Both the position numbers and the translations under genes were made by a program. A DNA stretch of 64,000 bases, taken from Aphanomyces cochlioides. Lineage: Eukaryota > Oomycota > Saprolegniomycetes > Saprolegniales > Verrucalvaceae. This document shows, piece after piece, positions 23,105 to 34,328 of this stretch. The first letter of the stretch is position 1; every line of letters starts with the position of its first letter. The notes beneath the pieces are model-generated. The model did no database searches and was not told the origin of the DNA. It saw only the letters and a program-made list of their open reading frames with translations. Location: NCBI GenBank assembly GCA_019828595.1, contig JAHQRK010000018.1, positions 372,001 through 436,000 on the forward strand. Reading direction: 5' to 3'.

Positions 23105-23836
23105 ATGCCCAACACGACGATGACAGTTGTTGACCCTGAGATCGACCGTCTCACGCGCCGCAATGCATATCTCGAGGAAGAATTGCGTCGTTCGCGCGAA
23201 CAATTGGTCCAGTTTGGCTCGGACGCCGAGCGCAGCGAAGAACGCTTGACCAACAAGTTGCTTGCTCGGTTGGGACAATTGCGCATGGAAAAAGAAAAAC
23301 TTGCCCTGTCGGTCGAGCGCGAAGAAGAATTCTTGACCAACACGCTCCAACGCAAGCTTCGACAACTGCAACAAGACAAAGTCGACTTGGAAAACAAACT
23401 CGAGAGCGAACAGGAATACATGGTGAACCGATTGCAAAAACAGTTGGAAGCTGCCCTCGCTTCGACCACCCCAAGCAATGCAACGGCTGACAAGGTGCAG
23501 CTGGAAAACGAACTCGAACAGGAACAGGAATACGTTGTGAACCGTCTACAGAAACAAGTCATGAGCGTCAAGGTCGAAAAGAAGCGCATGGAGCAACGCA
23601 TGCTCGATGAAATGCTCACGATGGTTACGTCACTCGAGTCGCATGTTGAAGATCCCCAAACGATGCGACACGCCCTGACTTCCTTGAAGTCTGCTATCAA
23701 CGAGCGCTTGAAGGCTCATCAAGCGACGGGGGTCACCCAAGACACGTCTGAAACTACAGCGCTCAACAACGAAGTGCTCCAAGAATCCTTCCATCAACCT
23801 ATTCGCCACCACTTCAGCCGCCGCGGGACACTGTAA
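23105..23836 (+). CDS. CCDC6: CCDC6-family coiled-coil protein
   Basis: Single exon, 243 aa, start MPNTTMTVVDPEIDRLTRRN. Almost entirely coiled coil with the family's repeated signature: EREEEFLTNTLQRKLRQLQ, then LESEQEYMVNRLQKQLEAA and LEQEQEYVVNRLQKQVMSV. Animal CCDC6 has the same E-EEFL-N-L-RKL / EQEYVVNRL units. The human protein acts in checkpoint and PP4 regulation; function in oomycetes is untested. Only the conserved core is present, so it is shorter than the animal protein. Confidence 0.85.
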   Translation: MPNTTMTVVDPEIDRLTRRNAYLEEELRRSREQLVQFGSDAERSEERLTNKLLARLGQLRMEKEKLALSVEREEEFLTNTLQRKLRQLQQDKVDLENKLESEQEYMVNRLQKQLEAALASTTPSNATADKVQLENELEQEQEYVVNRLQKQVMSVKVEKKRMEQRMLDEMLTMVTSLESHVEDPQTMRHALTSLKSAINERLKAHQATGVTQDTSETTALNNEVLQESFHQPIRHHFSRRGTL

Positions 23837-24072
23837 TTTGTCCCGCCGTGGGGTTTCTTTTGTATTTGCGCACTATCTAATGTTAATGATGAACGTATGT
23901 ATTTCTCAATCCACTTGAAGAACGCAAGGAAACGCGGCGGATTCCACGGATAAGCATGGATGAGTGGCAAACCGTACTTTCCACGCGTCCTGCGTTGCCT
24001 TTGTCCATCTTTTTCAACAATCCTGACATAGACACGTCGTGGATTTAAATACTAGAGTTGATATTTAAATAC

Positions 24073-25125
24073 TTAGAGTGCTTGGCGCAAGAGCTCCACT
24101 TGGTTCGTGTTGAGCCTCGACGGGAATTGAATGTCAAAGTGGACATGCAAGTCACCTCTTCGGCTGGGGTCCTTTGGATTTGGCATGCCTTCACCCACGA
24201 AGACTTTCCGGGTCGTTGGAGTGACAACGGAATCGAGCTTCAAATGGAGCTCGCGGTCGTCCAGCGTCTTGATGGTCAATGTGCCTTGCCCAACCAGTGC
24301 ATCCTTTAGAGTAATCTTGGCTGTGTAGATGAGCGTGTCATTTTCCCGGCGGAATTTTGCATGTGGTTTTTCTTGAATGACGAACACAATGTCCTGGGCA
24401 ACGCGGCCAGGCAACAGATCGCCTTCACCTTCGTACGTCAACTTGGTGCCAGCTTTCCAGCCTGGGCGCACATTCACTTCCAGAATCTTTTCTTCTTCGC
24501 GCATTGACTGCGATCGTTCGTCATATACTTTACGAGTAATTTTGAGCTTCTTCGTGCATCCCGTGTACAATTGCTCCAGAGTGCATTCCAAATCTCGTTT
24601 CAAAGGTTCAGGCCGTTTGCTGCTTCGTGGCATCTGGTCTCCAAACGGATCACCTCCGAAGAATGACGAGCCACGTCGACTGCCGCCCATGCCTCCCATG
24701 TTGCCGAACATAAACATGGGGTCCATGCCTTCTGCTTCGTGGAGGTTGGACGTGCCGAAAAATTGTTCAAAAATCTTGGATGGGTCTGACGAATGGAACG
24801 AAAATCCGCCTCCGGGGAAGCTGCCACTTCGGAACGATTGGGCTCCACCAGGGAAAAATCCAGCACCGGCTTCGGCCCCTCCATTTCCAGGCACGCCACC
24901 TTTCAAGCCCTCTTCGCCAAACTGATCGTATATCGTTCGTTTCTGCTTGTCACTGAGCACTTCATACGCTTCATTGACTTCCTGAAATTTCAACTGTGCT
25001 TGTTCCTTGTTGTTCACATTCTTGTCAGGATGCCACTTGAGCGCCATCTTGCGGTAGGCTTTCTTGAGCTCGTCGTCCGTCGCATCGCGCTTCACGCCGA
25101 GCACTTGGTAGTAGTCTTTGCCCAT
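24073..25125 (-). CDS. DNAJB1: Type II Hsp40 co-chaperone (DNAJB1/Sis1 class)
   Basis: Single exon, 350 aa. The J domain [20 protein letters not shown] contains the HPD tripeptide (KWHPDKN) that stimulates Hsp70. A G/F-rich linker follows ([51 protein letters not shown]). There is no CxxCxGxG zinc domain, so it is type II. C-terminal domains: [19 protein letters not shown], then [20 protein letters not shown] and [15 protein letters not shown]. Cytosolic or nuclear chaperone. A perfect heat-shock element lies 54-71 bp upstream of the start codon. Confidence 0.95.
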   Translation of the reverse strand: MGKDYYQVLGVKRDATDDELKKAYRKMALKWHPDKNVNNKEQAQLKFQEVNEAYEVLSDKQKRTIYDQFGEEGLKGGVPGNGGAEAGAGFFPGGAQSFRSGSFPGGGFSFHSSDPSKIFEQFFGTSNLHEAEGMDPMFMFGNMGGMGGSRRGSSFFGGDPFGDQMPRSSKRPEPLKRDLECTLEQLYTGCTKKLKITRKVYDERSQSMREEEKILEVNVRPGWKAGTKLTYEGEGDLLPGRVAQDIVFVIQEKPHAKFRRENDTLIYTAKITLKDALVGQGTLTIKTLDDRELHLKLDSVVTPTTRKVFVGEGMPNPKDPSRRGDLHVHFDIQFPSRLNTNQVELLRQAL

Positions 25126-25178
25126 TGGATTGCTTTTTGATTAATGACATGGCGGATTTTGTCGGGCAGTTGAGTGCT

Positions 25179-25231
25179 TTCCAGAATTTTCTGGAATATT
25201 TAGCCAATCAGATGGCAAGGATATTCCAGAA
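25179..25231. promoter_or_regulatory. Heat-shock element cluster upstream of the Hsp40 gene
   Basis: 25179-25196 reads TTC CA GAA TT TTC TG GAA: four alternating HSF pentamer cores in perfect register. A second TTCCAGAA lies at 25224-25231. CCAAT boxes accompany them at about 25204 and 25234. This is the expected HSF1-binding architecture, 54-106 bp from the start codon. Confidence 0.85.
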
Positions 25232-26081
25232 AGCCAATCAGCGATTGACTCACCAAGATGCACCATGAGGACAATCAGGACAAAGGATGCGGCTCAGCGT
25301 GGACAAGTTGCAAGAGATGAAGGAAGATTGACGGATGCGACTGCGTCAGGCTCCTCAATCCTGTGACCCAGTGCATTAGCATGGGCGAGAGCGAATCTCT
25401 GGGATGATATAAGGTCGTTCGTGGTGACTTGTGTCTAACCGAACGCAATCTTGTTCCCCCAACGGCGATATGGTGATGTTTTGCACAGACGGAAGGGAAA
25501 TAACATTACTCTTGGAATTACTAAAATTAAGGGATGGATATGGCGGATGGCTTCCTCTGTGGCGTGACAACAATGCGCAGATTGAAGAGCTCAAAGCAAA
25601 TTTTGGTGATAGATGAGGTGGTGCACTTTGTCGCGTGGAGGTTGTAGGTGATGTGGAGTTGTCCAAGGGAGGTGACCTGATCACATTGGACTCCTGTGCA
25701 CGAATAGCGCGCTTGCGTTGTACCCGAGATTGGTCTAGTCAGAATCACTGGACAGTCTCATCATTTGCTTTCACTCGTGTTATCGTGCATACGGTGGTGG
25801 AGGTGCTGTTGTGCTAGCTTCACGTGACAAGAACGATGCACAACTCTCTGCGTGGGCCATTTCAAGAACCTAAGAAAGCCTCAAGTCAAGATGGCAATGT
25901 TAGACACTCCTACACAGCGTCCATTCTAATGGAATGCAATGAATTGTGCAATAATGGATTCCTTGCTAGCGCCGTGCCAAGTTTGATGGGCTGTGACCAT
26001 GGAGTCTCAAATGTTGAATCAAAGAAATTGCATAGATAGGAAAGAACCATCGCTAAATCTACTGCGTACTGCATACATGGT
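25232..26081. other. Intergenic
   Basis: About 850 bp between the Hsp40 promoter and the NAP1 stop. Short open frames occur (for example 25431-25616) but show no family motif or splice-consistent extension. Confidence 0.5.
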
Positions 26082-27118
26082 TTATTGGTTCTTGCACTCC
26101 GGGGGCTTTTCGGTCGAGTCAGCGCCGCCTTCCAGTGCAGGGAAAGGCTTCTTGCCGCCCTTCTTTCGAGGTGCATCGTCTTCGTCGTCATCTTCATCAT
26201 CGTCGTCTTCATCGTCCTCGTCGTCGTAGTCTTCGTCATCTTCATAGTCCGAGTCATCCAATTGTGCTTCACCCGTGAACCACAACACAGCTTGGGGTAC
26301 AATGGTTTCGTGAATCGTGAAGCCGATTTGGAAGTCGGCATCCAATTGGCGCATGATTTCTTCATTCTAAGACAGATGTATGAGCGATTGCAGATATTCA
26401 GGATGCAAACCTGTTCGTCGTCGTCGTTGGCGGGCATTTCCACGCTCGAGAAAAATTGAAAGAAAGAGTCGCAAGGTTCAACCTTGGTAATCATGCGGGT
26501 TTGACCACCGTTCTTGGATTTTTGCTTGATCTTCTTCTTCTTTTCGCACAAGTTCTTGCCTTCAAACCACTTGATTTCCGTGCCCGTGATGTTCTTCAAC
26601 ATGGCATCGCCGTCAGCGCCTTCGGCGACATCGTACGACTTGGACAAGACGGTGTTTTCAAAGTATGGGTTGGTGTTGAAGATAAATTCCAAGCGGAAGC
26701 CGTTGTTTTCTGTGGAAGATTCCGACTTGACATCCTTCAAGAACTCCAACGCAGGCATGTCTCGGTCTGTGATCATTTGTTCGACTTCAGGGTGGTTGAG
26801 CAATGCCTTCATCCAAAATTGTGGCACACCAACGGTCTTGGTTTCTTCCGTTTCACTGGCCTTTTCTTCGTCGGTCGCAACTTCTTTTTCACCCGTGACA
26901 ACCAACGCACGCTCGGCGTACAAAGGTTGGTAGAGCTTTTCATACTTGAGTTCCAAGAGGCGGCGTTCCTTTTCAAATTCAGCTTCCAAGACACGTTGTT
27001 GTTCTTGCAACGTCTTGAGGTGGTTCACGCGGCTCAAGACAGCAGGTGGCAAGTCCAAAACGACGTCATCGCCTTCTTCGAGCACGAGTTCATTCAGCTT
27101 GTTGGTCGTATCTTCCAT
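26082..27118 (-). CDS. NAP1: Nucleosome assembly protein NAP1
   Basis: Two exons (27118-26411 and 26366-26082), 44-nt intron, 330 aa. The start MEDTTNKLNELVLEEG was chosen over an upstream extension. The long helix LKTLQEQQRVLEAEFEKERR and YEKLYQPLYAERALVV are the NAP dimerisation helix. GVPQFWMKALLNHPEVEQMI, TEIKWFEGKNLCEKKK and PCDSFFQFFSS are core NAP signatures. The second exon ends with a long Asp/Glu tail and basic PRKKGGKK. It is a histone H2A-H2B chaperone and shuttling factor. Confidence 0.95.
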
Positions 27119-27240
27119 GGTTTCCTCACACGGCCAAATCGAAAATGATTGGTTCCATATACAAATTCCCATATGACCCCAATGATTGACTGGGAGCTTT
27201 TTTCCATTTTATCCGGAAGACAGACACAAAATCCGGATAA
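27119..27240. promoter_or_regulatory. NAP1 promoter with CCAAT boxes and paired TATCCGG motifs
   Basis: ATTGGT at about 27149, CCAAT at about 27179, ATCCGGAA at 27211 and the palindrome ATCCGGAT at 27231-27238 lie within 121 bp upstream of the ATG. Confidence 0.45.
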
Positions 27241-28010
27241 CTTAAACCAGAGAAATCGACAGAAAACGCTCCATCTTGACCCAGCCCACAATGCACAACA
27301 AAGGAAAAGCAGAGGCTTTCAATGCGAAGCCATTGACTAACCAGCGGAGCGGTAGGGAGATGAGGAAGGAGGAGAAAGTTGCGCTCCGACTGCGGCGAGA
27401 ATGGCGCGAGAATCTTGAAGGTGCATTCGGATTGGTCAAAATGAACCAATCAGATTGTTTCATTGAAATGTCGATCACAAAACGAGTGGCGACGACTGCG
27501 GCGATCCAGAGGAATGCACTGAGTCATAGCGGGATGGTACAGCTTGGATCGGCGTATTCAGAGTAGTAGAGGAACTACACTATCCAGGATGACCCAGATT
27601 GAGAAGATCCTCCGTAAAATCGGAACTCAGTGGAGCATTGGAGAGCTGAAGCTAAAGCTCTTCGTGCGTTAACAACCTAAAGCTTCGTGACGTGAGAGAT
27701 TGGGGATACAAGATGCAGGTTTGGAGTCTAGGTTCCATCTTCGTCATTACGTTCTATGATGTCATTCAGGAGGACACGTTGTGGCTTTTTTTGCAGCTTG
27801 TTTCAATGGAACCTTGACACAAGGTGTGTGGCCTTGTGGTGATGAACGCCATTGTGACAGTTCATTTGTCCCCGGTTGATTTGATCACCCACAAAAATGT
27901 ATTGAATAAGTTCGTAAAGTCTATAAAGTCTTCACTTGGACGAATTCAATGGAGTTCATCGTTCGGATTTCTCGACGACCAAAATTTGCCATTCAGTTTG
28001 CAACTTTCTC
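27241..28010. other. Intergenic
   Basis: 770 bp between NAP1 and the end of the PWWP-PDZ gene. A 96-codon plus-strand frame at 27276-27566 starts without ATG and has no recognisable motif. No gene is called. Confidence 0.5.
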
Positions 28011-30716
28011 TCACAAAGTCTTCTCACATTCTCGACGAAATATCCCGAGGAGTGGCCGAAAGTTTGACGCAGCCAAGTTTCGAATCTGTGACAAATTTGT
28101 GACTTTCGCGCCAGTGGACACGAATGTCAGAGAGACGACAAAGTCCCCAGCACGCACTTGACCCTTTTCCCTCGCTTGACAGTTTTTCATAACTTCGGTC
28201 ACGACAATGCGGCCATCCTCGTTTTGAACAAGGCGGAGTCCGAGAGGGCCTTCATTGAAGATCACTTTGAAGTCTCGTGCTTCAGTGTTCCGTGGGCGCA
28301 AGAAGCTGTTGTTCGCTTGCTCTTGTTCTCGCGGCCGAGAACTTCTTTCCTCCTTAACTGTGTTTGGCGAATTGCTTGTCTTGATTGTGACTGCATTTGA
28401 TTTCGCAGATGATACTGGTGTCGCTGGTGCTGTTGTCTTTTCACTTGATGATGATACTGGTGTCACTGGTGCTGTAGTCTTTTCACTTGATGATACTGGT
28501 GTCGTTGGTGCTGTAGTCTTTTCACTTGATGATGATACTGGTGTCGCTGTAGTCTTTTCACTTGATGCATTTGCTGCGGGAGTAGGTGTCACTTCCTTAG
28601 CTGGCGGAAAGAGGAGGCCTTTGCGTGTAGGTTGTAAACAGTTCTTACGACATCTCGCCCTTGTTGAGATGAGTTGATGATTTGGCCTACGAAGAGAACT
28701 TGTACTCTCGCTGTTGGTTTTGGCACCGGTGGAGCTACTCGTGGTGCCACCGTTGGCTTTGCCAGTGCTGTGGGAATGACTGATGCTGTCGCCGTGGTGG
28801 GCTTTGTCATGGCTGAGGAAGCAACAGGTGCCTTTGAAGGCGGCTGCATTGGCAAACCACTGGGAGGTTCTTGAGCTTGATTTATCTGTGGTGGAGGCAA
28901 AGGTTGTTTTGTTGGAGCTGTTGCTTGTGTATTTGCGGTCGGATTTTTAGACACTAAAGTGTTGGTTTGTGATGTGGTCTCACGTGGAGGTGTCGTCTCT
29001 GTTTCAGTGGGTGTGTCCTCCATCGAGAGATCAATGACGTCGCATTCCGTATCAGGAGAAGGTGGTGGAGTGGTTTCTGCTGCTGGTGGAGGAACTACTG
29101 GTGCTGGTGTACTTTGTAGTCCTTCTTTCCTCAGCCGTCCCCGCTGACGGACGTCTGATGCTTGCTCTGAATTATTCCCCGTGTCTGGTGACAGGATTTT
29201 GTTGGTAGCAAGAAGCAAGCTTGAAACATCCATCGGAGCTGCTTCCTTCACAATCTTCCACGCACTAATATATTTTCGCCTTGCAGTCCATGCATTAGTT
29301 TGTGGGATTGGGTCCTGTGCAGGAAGTGGAAGGTCAAAGGGCTGCGGAGCTGACTGTTGTGATGGAGGCTGTGGAGCTGTTTTAGGTTGAGAAGGTGCTG
29401 GTGTTTGTGGACTTTGTGGACGAGTTTGCTGATGTTTCCTCTGAGCTGAAACTTGTGCTGTGCTTTCGACAACTTTCGTTCGCTTTGGCTCTGGTTCTTG
29501 CGAGGTTGAGTCTGCTGGACGCTTTGGGGCCGATACCACGGGGGATTTGAGTGTCCATGAGGTGGAATAACCACCAACAGCGCCGTCGTAGAGGGCTTTG
29601 AACGACTCGAACCGAGCGAGTCGCTGGGCAAGCACCAAAGCGGCTGGCTCCTTAGTCTCACGGAGGATCGCAAGGCTCCGACGCCATGTTAATGGGACCG
29701 ACGAAACATGGAGGACCACAAACAAAATCTTGAGCCAAGCGGTGTGAATGGATGTCGATGCATCATTCGGTTCGATTTGCGCTAAGTCGACGAGTCGCGC
29801 GGCGACTAGTTCATCCACTTGAGGTACGAGTACACCGTCTACCGCCCAAAGAGCAGCTTGAATACTCTCCTTGACAAGGGACAAGTCTGTGGACGTCTTC
29901 TCGGAAGTTTCCCATGCGAAGCACATGTAAAGAGCGCAAATGCACACGAGAGCAGCGCGGTGAAGCGCGGCAAATGTTGTGTTTGTGTCATGCGATAGAG
30001 GGTAGTGCAATAGAAACGAAGCCAGTGCGTAGAGTGAGCTCAGTGCACCTTGAAGATGAGTGACGATGTCACGAAAGCTCAATGCATCGAGGTTTCCACT
30101 TGAGCATGCTTCCCAAGACTGTCGGATAGACGCTTGTAACGTTTTGAGTTGTCGACGAATCGTGACACTTGACTTGGAGGGTTCAATCGACAGGTTGCCC
30201 GCGTCTGCCTCTGTTGACGCGGGAATATCGTTGTCCATATTGACTTGAGCACGCAAAAACTCCTACAGAAGAGGTATATTCGCATCCTTTCCATTGAGAT
30301 AGGTTTGACCTCTGCTTCCTGTACAGCGTCGACGAAATCATTGAGCACTGAGTCTTCTGCAAACGCGAGGGTCGGTTGGGCATGTGAGTTCCTTGAATGA
30401 TGCCGTCCTTTCCATCCACGCACCATGGTCTTGGCATCCCGCTCGATACTACAGAGAGAGTATTATGCACTCACGATTTAAGTCAAGACACGTGCAATGT
30501 ACGTTTGCCAAATACGTAGAAAGACAGCGCGTCGCTCGATAGGTCTTGAGGCGCTGTCTTGCAGCTCATAGCTGGCCACCACAGCTCATCATCAAGCAAG
30601 ACCCAGGCCAATCCATAGTGATTCTCCGCGCTTGGCTCTTCAAAGACGTCCGTTGCATCTCTCCCGGCTGTGCTCATGGGCTTGTGTCCATGTACCGGTA
30701 ATGTTTTTCGGACCAT
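28011..30716 (-). CDS. PWWP-domain protein with C-terminal PDZ-like domain
   Basis: Five exons: 30716-30492, 30448-30424, 30356-30310, 30262-28649, 28595-28011; 831 aa. PWWP at residues about 35-100: YGLAWVLLDDELWWPAMSC, SFYVFGKRTLH, then LNDFVDAVQEAE. A helical domain resembling TFIIS-N/LEDGF-type bundles occupies about 120-300. A 350-residue Pro/Thr/Gln-rich linker with a basic patch (KRPADSTSQEPEPKRTK) follows, then four SSSEKTTAP-type repeats. A PDZ-like domain ends the protein: FKVIFNEGPLGLRLVQNEDG, VRAGDFVVSL, IRNLAASNFRPL. PWWP domains bind methylated histone tails and DNA, so a chromatin role is likely. The small exons 2-3 are the least certain part. Confidence 0.75.
28408..28567. repeat. 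Coding minisatellite, about four units of 36-45 bp
   Basis: GATGATACTGGTGTCGCTGG...GTCTTTTCACTT is repeated about four times inside the last exon of the PWWP-PDZ gene, with in-frame length differences between units. It encodes SSSEKTTAP.TPV units. Confidence 0.8.
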
Positions 30717-30864
30717 CCACCAATCCGAATACTGATAAAAAAAATAATTTTAGCCAATCAAATCCCTCTAATTTATAAAAGTATGTCTTTAAAGAAAACA
30801 TAAAAGAATACAAATGCATTCTTTAAGTGTCTTAAAATATTAAAAGAAACATTTTCATTTGAAG

Positions 30865-33294
30865 TTACCCCTCGGTTGAAAAGCAATGCTCAGCGGCGCC
30901 GTTAATGTTTCCCCGAGCTGCTCGAAGCCCAGCTAGAGCTTGTTCTTTGGCGAATCCCATGTCGAGGAGCTTTTGAACACGGACAGACTGCTGGAAACGA
31001 ATTCGCAGTGGCCGTTTCTGTGCTTGGATCATCTTCAGGGCACGATCGACTGGGTAGTGACCCAGAGGATGGCCATTTGCCATGACGAGCGTGTCAAAGA
31101 GTCCGATGCGACCACAGGCTTCAGCTTCGAGTTTTTCGCCACTGGGTGTGCGAGGGAAAGCCGTGACGCATAAATCGTCGTCGATACGTTCCAAGTAGAG
31201 GCCCAGGACAACTGCATCAGCGGGAAACTCAACGTCGTATTCGTTGGGCTGGCATGGTTTGTTCATAACGTTGGTTCGCGGTGGCATTGCAATTGCTTCG
31301 TTTACTGCTGTAATGTTTTGCCACAATTGGCTCCCCTGGACCAATTTGCTCAGACTGCCGTCGTTCTTCAGCTGCACCAAAGGTTGTGGCGTTTTTGGTG
31401 AGTTTGGCGCCCCTTGGCTGGAGCCATTCGCCTTGTCGCCTTGAAGAGCAGAGACGAGCAATGCTTTTCCAGACGCTGGCAAATCCTCTCTAGGCTTCAT
31501 TTCTGGCAATTTCGTCACTGTTTCGCCACGAAAGAGTCCGATCGATGAATCCTACAAACCAGTATGAGCAAGTACAATGACCGTCGAGTACTTTGCGAGC
31601 GTCAGGGATCTCGTAGAAGAGGAGAACTGGCTGGTATCGTCCTTTGACACAACTATAAAACCCGTTAGAAAATGCAGAGCCTCATGTAGCGCATACACAT
31701 CGACGACATGAGCCCAATTGCCAATGTCCATGACTTTGTTGTCGTCAAAGAGGAGCCAGAGTTGATGTGCCGTGCTGTAGAAGAAGGCAAAGTAATGCAA
31801 ACCGTAATAGCACACAAAGCCCTTGAATTTGTACTGGCATTTGATGCCATTCATGACGCGAGCAATTTTAGCTGCTTCGCCTTCGGCTACAAACGCCTCC
31901 GAGAGGTCCAACGTGTCGCTTATCATTGCAAAAACTGCATGAATGTCTTCCCGTGGTGGAGCATTCGTCGACCAAAGCAGAGACATGGCAAATACAGGTG
32001 GGAATCGGTGAATTACACGCTACAAAATCTCGATAGTTGCTTTCAAACAACTCCAAGGTTGTACCTCTGTGGCCAATTTGCCATTGCAATTGTCGACGTG
32101 ACACGTTCCCAAGTCTTCATTCATGGCTTCCGGCATTCGCTTCAACACGTCAGCAATATCATGCTCCTTGAAACGCAGTGCCGTTGTTGTGTAAATGCTA
32201 AATACCTGGTGCCCCACGAGGTCGTCAAACTAGAGGCAGCTACGAAGAAACTCGTACCAGATTACTGCAGAGCTCCCACGGCGTGACTTCATGACATTTG
32301 CGGCAAATCGTGCGGTCATAGATTTGATGGCTAAATACAATATGGGGAATGCTCTTTGGGTCAAAGACAGCAAGGGGCTTCTCTTCGAATCCTTCGAGAC
32401 TTTGGCTTGTCAAAATGCGCTTGGCTTTCAAACTTGCTCGTTCTAGTTCGGTCAACCGCGTTGCGTCCTACAGAGCGACCATTAAGTCAGAGCGAACGAG
32501 GGCTGCAGGCAAGGATGTACCGATTGCTGATGCATGAGATTGAGAATAGTGAGCAGAGTCTCTTCGGCATCAGCCATCGAGCCTTCCTCGAACGTCTTGT
32601 CCTAGAAACCAACCATGGTCAGACGAGACGAAGAACGAGAAGACAGAACTGTTTTGTAGAGCACGCTGAGCCACTGTCGAAGAGCTTTAGGGTGAAGAGA
32701 GCCACTCGATGGATCTTCATAAGAAAGCATGATTTCCTTGAGAGTCTTGAGCACATTTGAAGCAACGTCGTCGGAGTCTTTGATGGTTACGTCAAGCAAG
32801 AGCCGGCGAAGCGAGACGAGATGCCAAAAGCTCTGAATCACGACGTTCAAGAAGCAATTGTTTTCGCCTGGCCAAGTACATTACAAATGGACCATTGTGG
32901 TAAACTGGTCGTACCCGTGCCATTTTCAAGTCCACGATGAATCGAGGCACCTTTGTGCCACATTTCAGTCTTCTGTTTGGGGACTTTGTACATCGAAGCC
33001 GCTGCAACGTTTTCCCAAATGGACTCGGACGTCAAATGGTTGACCCAAGCTTCGTACAACTGGTCGGTCTTGACATCGACTTCAAGCACGCATTGTCGAT
33101 TATCTTTGTCATGCACGTGGAGGAAAAATCCTCGAGTGCGCTTGTCCCATGGTACAAACCTACAAAAGAGAGTGTTAATTGTCTGTGTGCAAGAGAGAAT
33201 TTTGGTACTTTAGATCCGAGTATGTCTTGCCACTTGGATCAGCCAAGGCTGTGTTCATTTCCTCGGTCGATGGCTGAAACTTGAACGTATACAT
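30865..33294 (-). CDS. USP53/54-like deubiquitinase with PDZ-like and UBA domains
   Basis: Nine exons: 33294-33209, 33159-32915, 32867-32650, 32601-32521, 32467-32258, 32205-32065, 32019-31697, 31652-31592, 31551-30865; 683 aa. The Cys box GLENGTGENNCFLNVVIQSF has the catalytic Cys. TFEEGSMADAEETLLTIL is the USP DAEE helix. The zinc-like region ICRKCHEVTPWELC follows. The His-box GFVCYYGLHYFAFFYSTAHQ leads to LWLLFDDNKVMDIGNW and, across a splice, CVKGRYQPVLLFYEIP, the USP53/54 pattern. A PDZ-like module then precedes a UBA, VQKLLDMGFAKEQALAGLRA, at the C-terminus. Catalytic Cys and His are both present, so activity is plausible. Ubiquitin-chain specificity is unknown. Confidence 0.85.
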
Positions 33295-34328
33295 GATGAG
33301 AGATAGTGGCCTTGTCAGCGTGACAGCCAAAACGGTGAAGCGAGTATGGCGCGGTCTCTACAGAAAGCTGTGAGCACATTGCGAGTGTGTCGTCCGCAAA
33401 TGACCATGTTGACATAACTCTGCGTCTTGATCTGCAACCAGCCGCTAAAGACTTCCGCAGCAGGAATCTACGAGGAGACCATCATGAATTGTTTCATTTA
33501 GAGCACAAACCACTATTGGAGTCGGCCCCACTCGAATCGCTGCAGCCGGCGGCGTCGTCGGTCGATGCATCCTTCGCAATCGCTCACAATTTAATGTGGC
33601 TTGTTCCGAGAAAAACAAGAAGTACGTTAAACTTACTTTAACCTAAATAGGCAGTACGACACTTTCCGGAGTAATACGCAGGTGGACAGTTTGCCTCTGG
33701 AGAAAACTCACAGTCCAGGCACTTCCCGGTCCTTCTTGAGGGCTCCACAGCTTTGAGATTCCTTGATCTAGCTCCTGGTTGGACGTGTGGCTACACTTGT
33801 TGTGTGGACTTGATAAAAAGCCTGCATGTAACTGAATCGCGAAACTGCCACGTATTATTCTGCAGTGACATCGAGTTTAACCTGTTGAAGAATCGAATTG
33901 GTTAAACCTGCTCAGCTGAGTGAACCTACAAGTCACACGGGTGCATCGCACGGCTTTAGCCACTCCCAACCAATCTTGAATCTGTCCAAAGATCAAAGTC
34001 TACTTAATGCAGTTGATTTCCACCGCCTCATCGCTGCAGTTTGGTGTTTCCAAGGGCATTGTGACCTCTCATTTCAACAATAAATGTTTTTTATTGGCTA
34101 AAAAGTTTAATATCATCCAATTAAAATGCAGTACGACTTTTTACTGGGGTCGTCATTTATCTTCGAGGGTCAAGGAGTCGACTTTTACCAGAGAATACCA
34201 TTTGATTGGCTTAAATTTAATATTTTAAGCCAATTAGAGACGAATATTTGAACAGAATACTCTTTCATTGGATAATAATATTTGATTTTCAGCCAATCAA
34301 AACGAAGAAAAGGGAATAACGTGGCATG
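33295..34328. other. Intergenic with AT-rich palindromes
   Basis: About 1 kb. 34204-34236 is a near-palindrome (ATTGGCTTAAATTT...TTTTAAGCCAAT) and similar CCAAT/ATTGG pairs recur to 34310. An 84-codon plus-strand frame at 33387 has no family features. No gene is called. Confidence 0.5.

Noticed and set aside
26082..26459. Plus-strand frames opposite the NAP1 tail, with poly-Ser or poly-Val
   Set aside because: Antisense of the Asp/Glu-rich tail.
27276..27566. 96-codon plus-strand frame next to NAP1
   Set aside because: Starts without ATG, composition unlike neighbours, no motif.
28408..28567. CRISPR-like regularly spaced repeat
   Set aside because: It is an in-frame coding minisatellite without unique spacers, in a eukaryotic gene.
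33387..33641. 84-codon frame
   Set aside because: No motif, no splice-consistent extension; within the USP promoter side.
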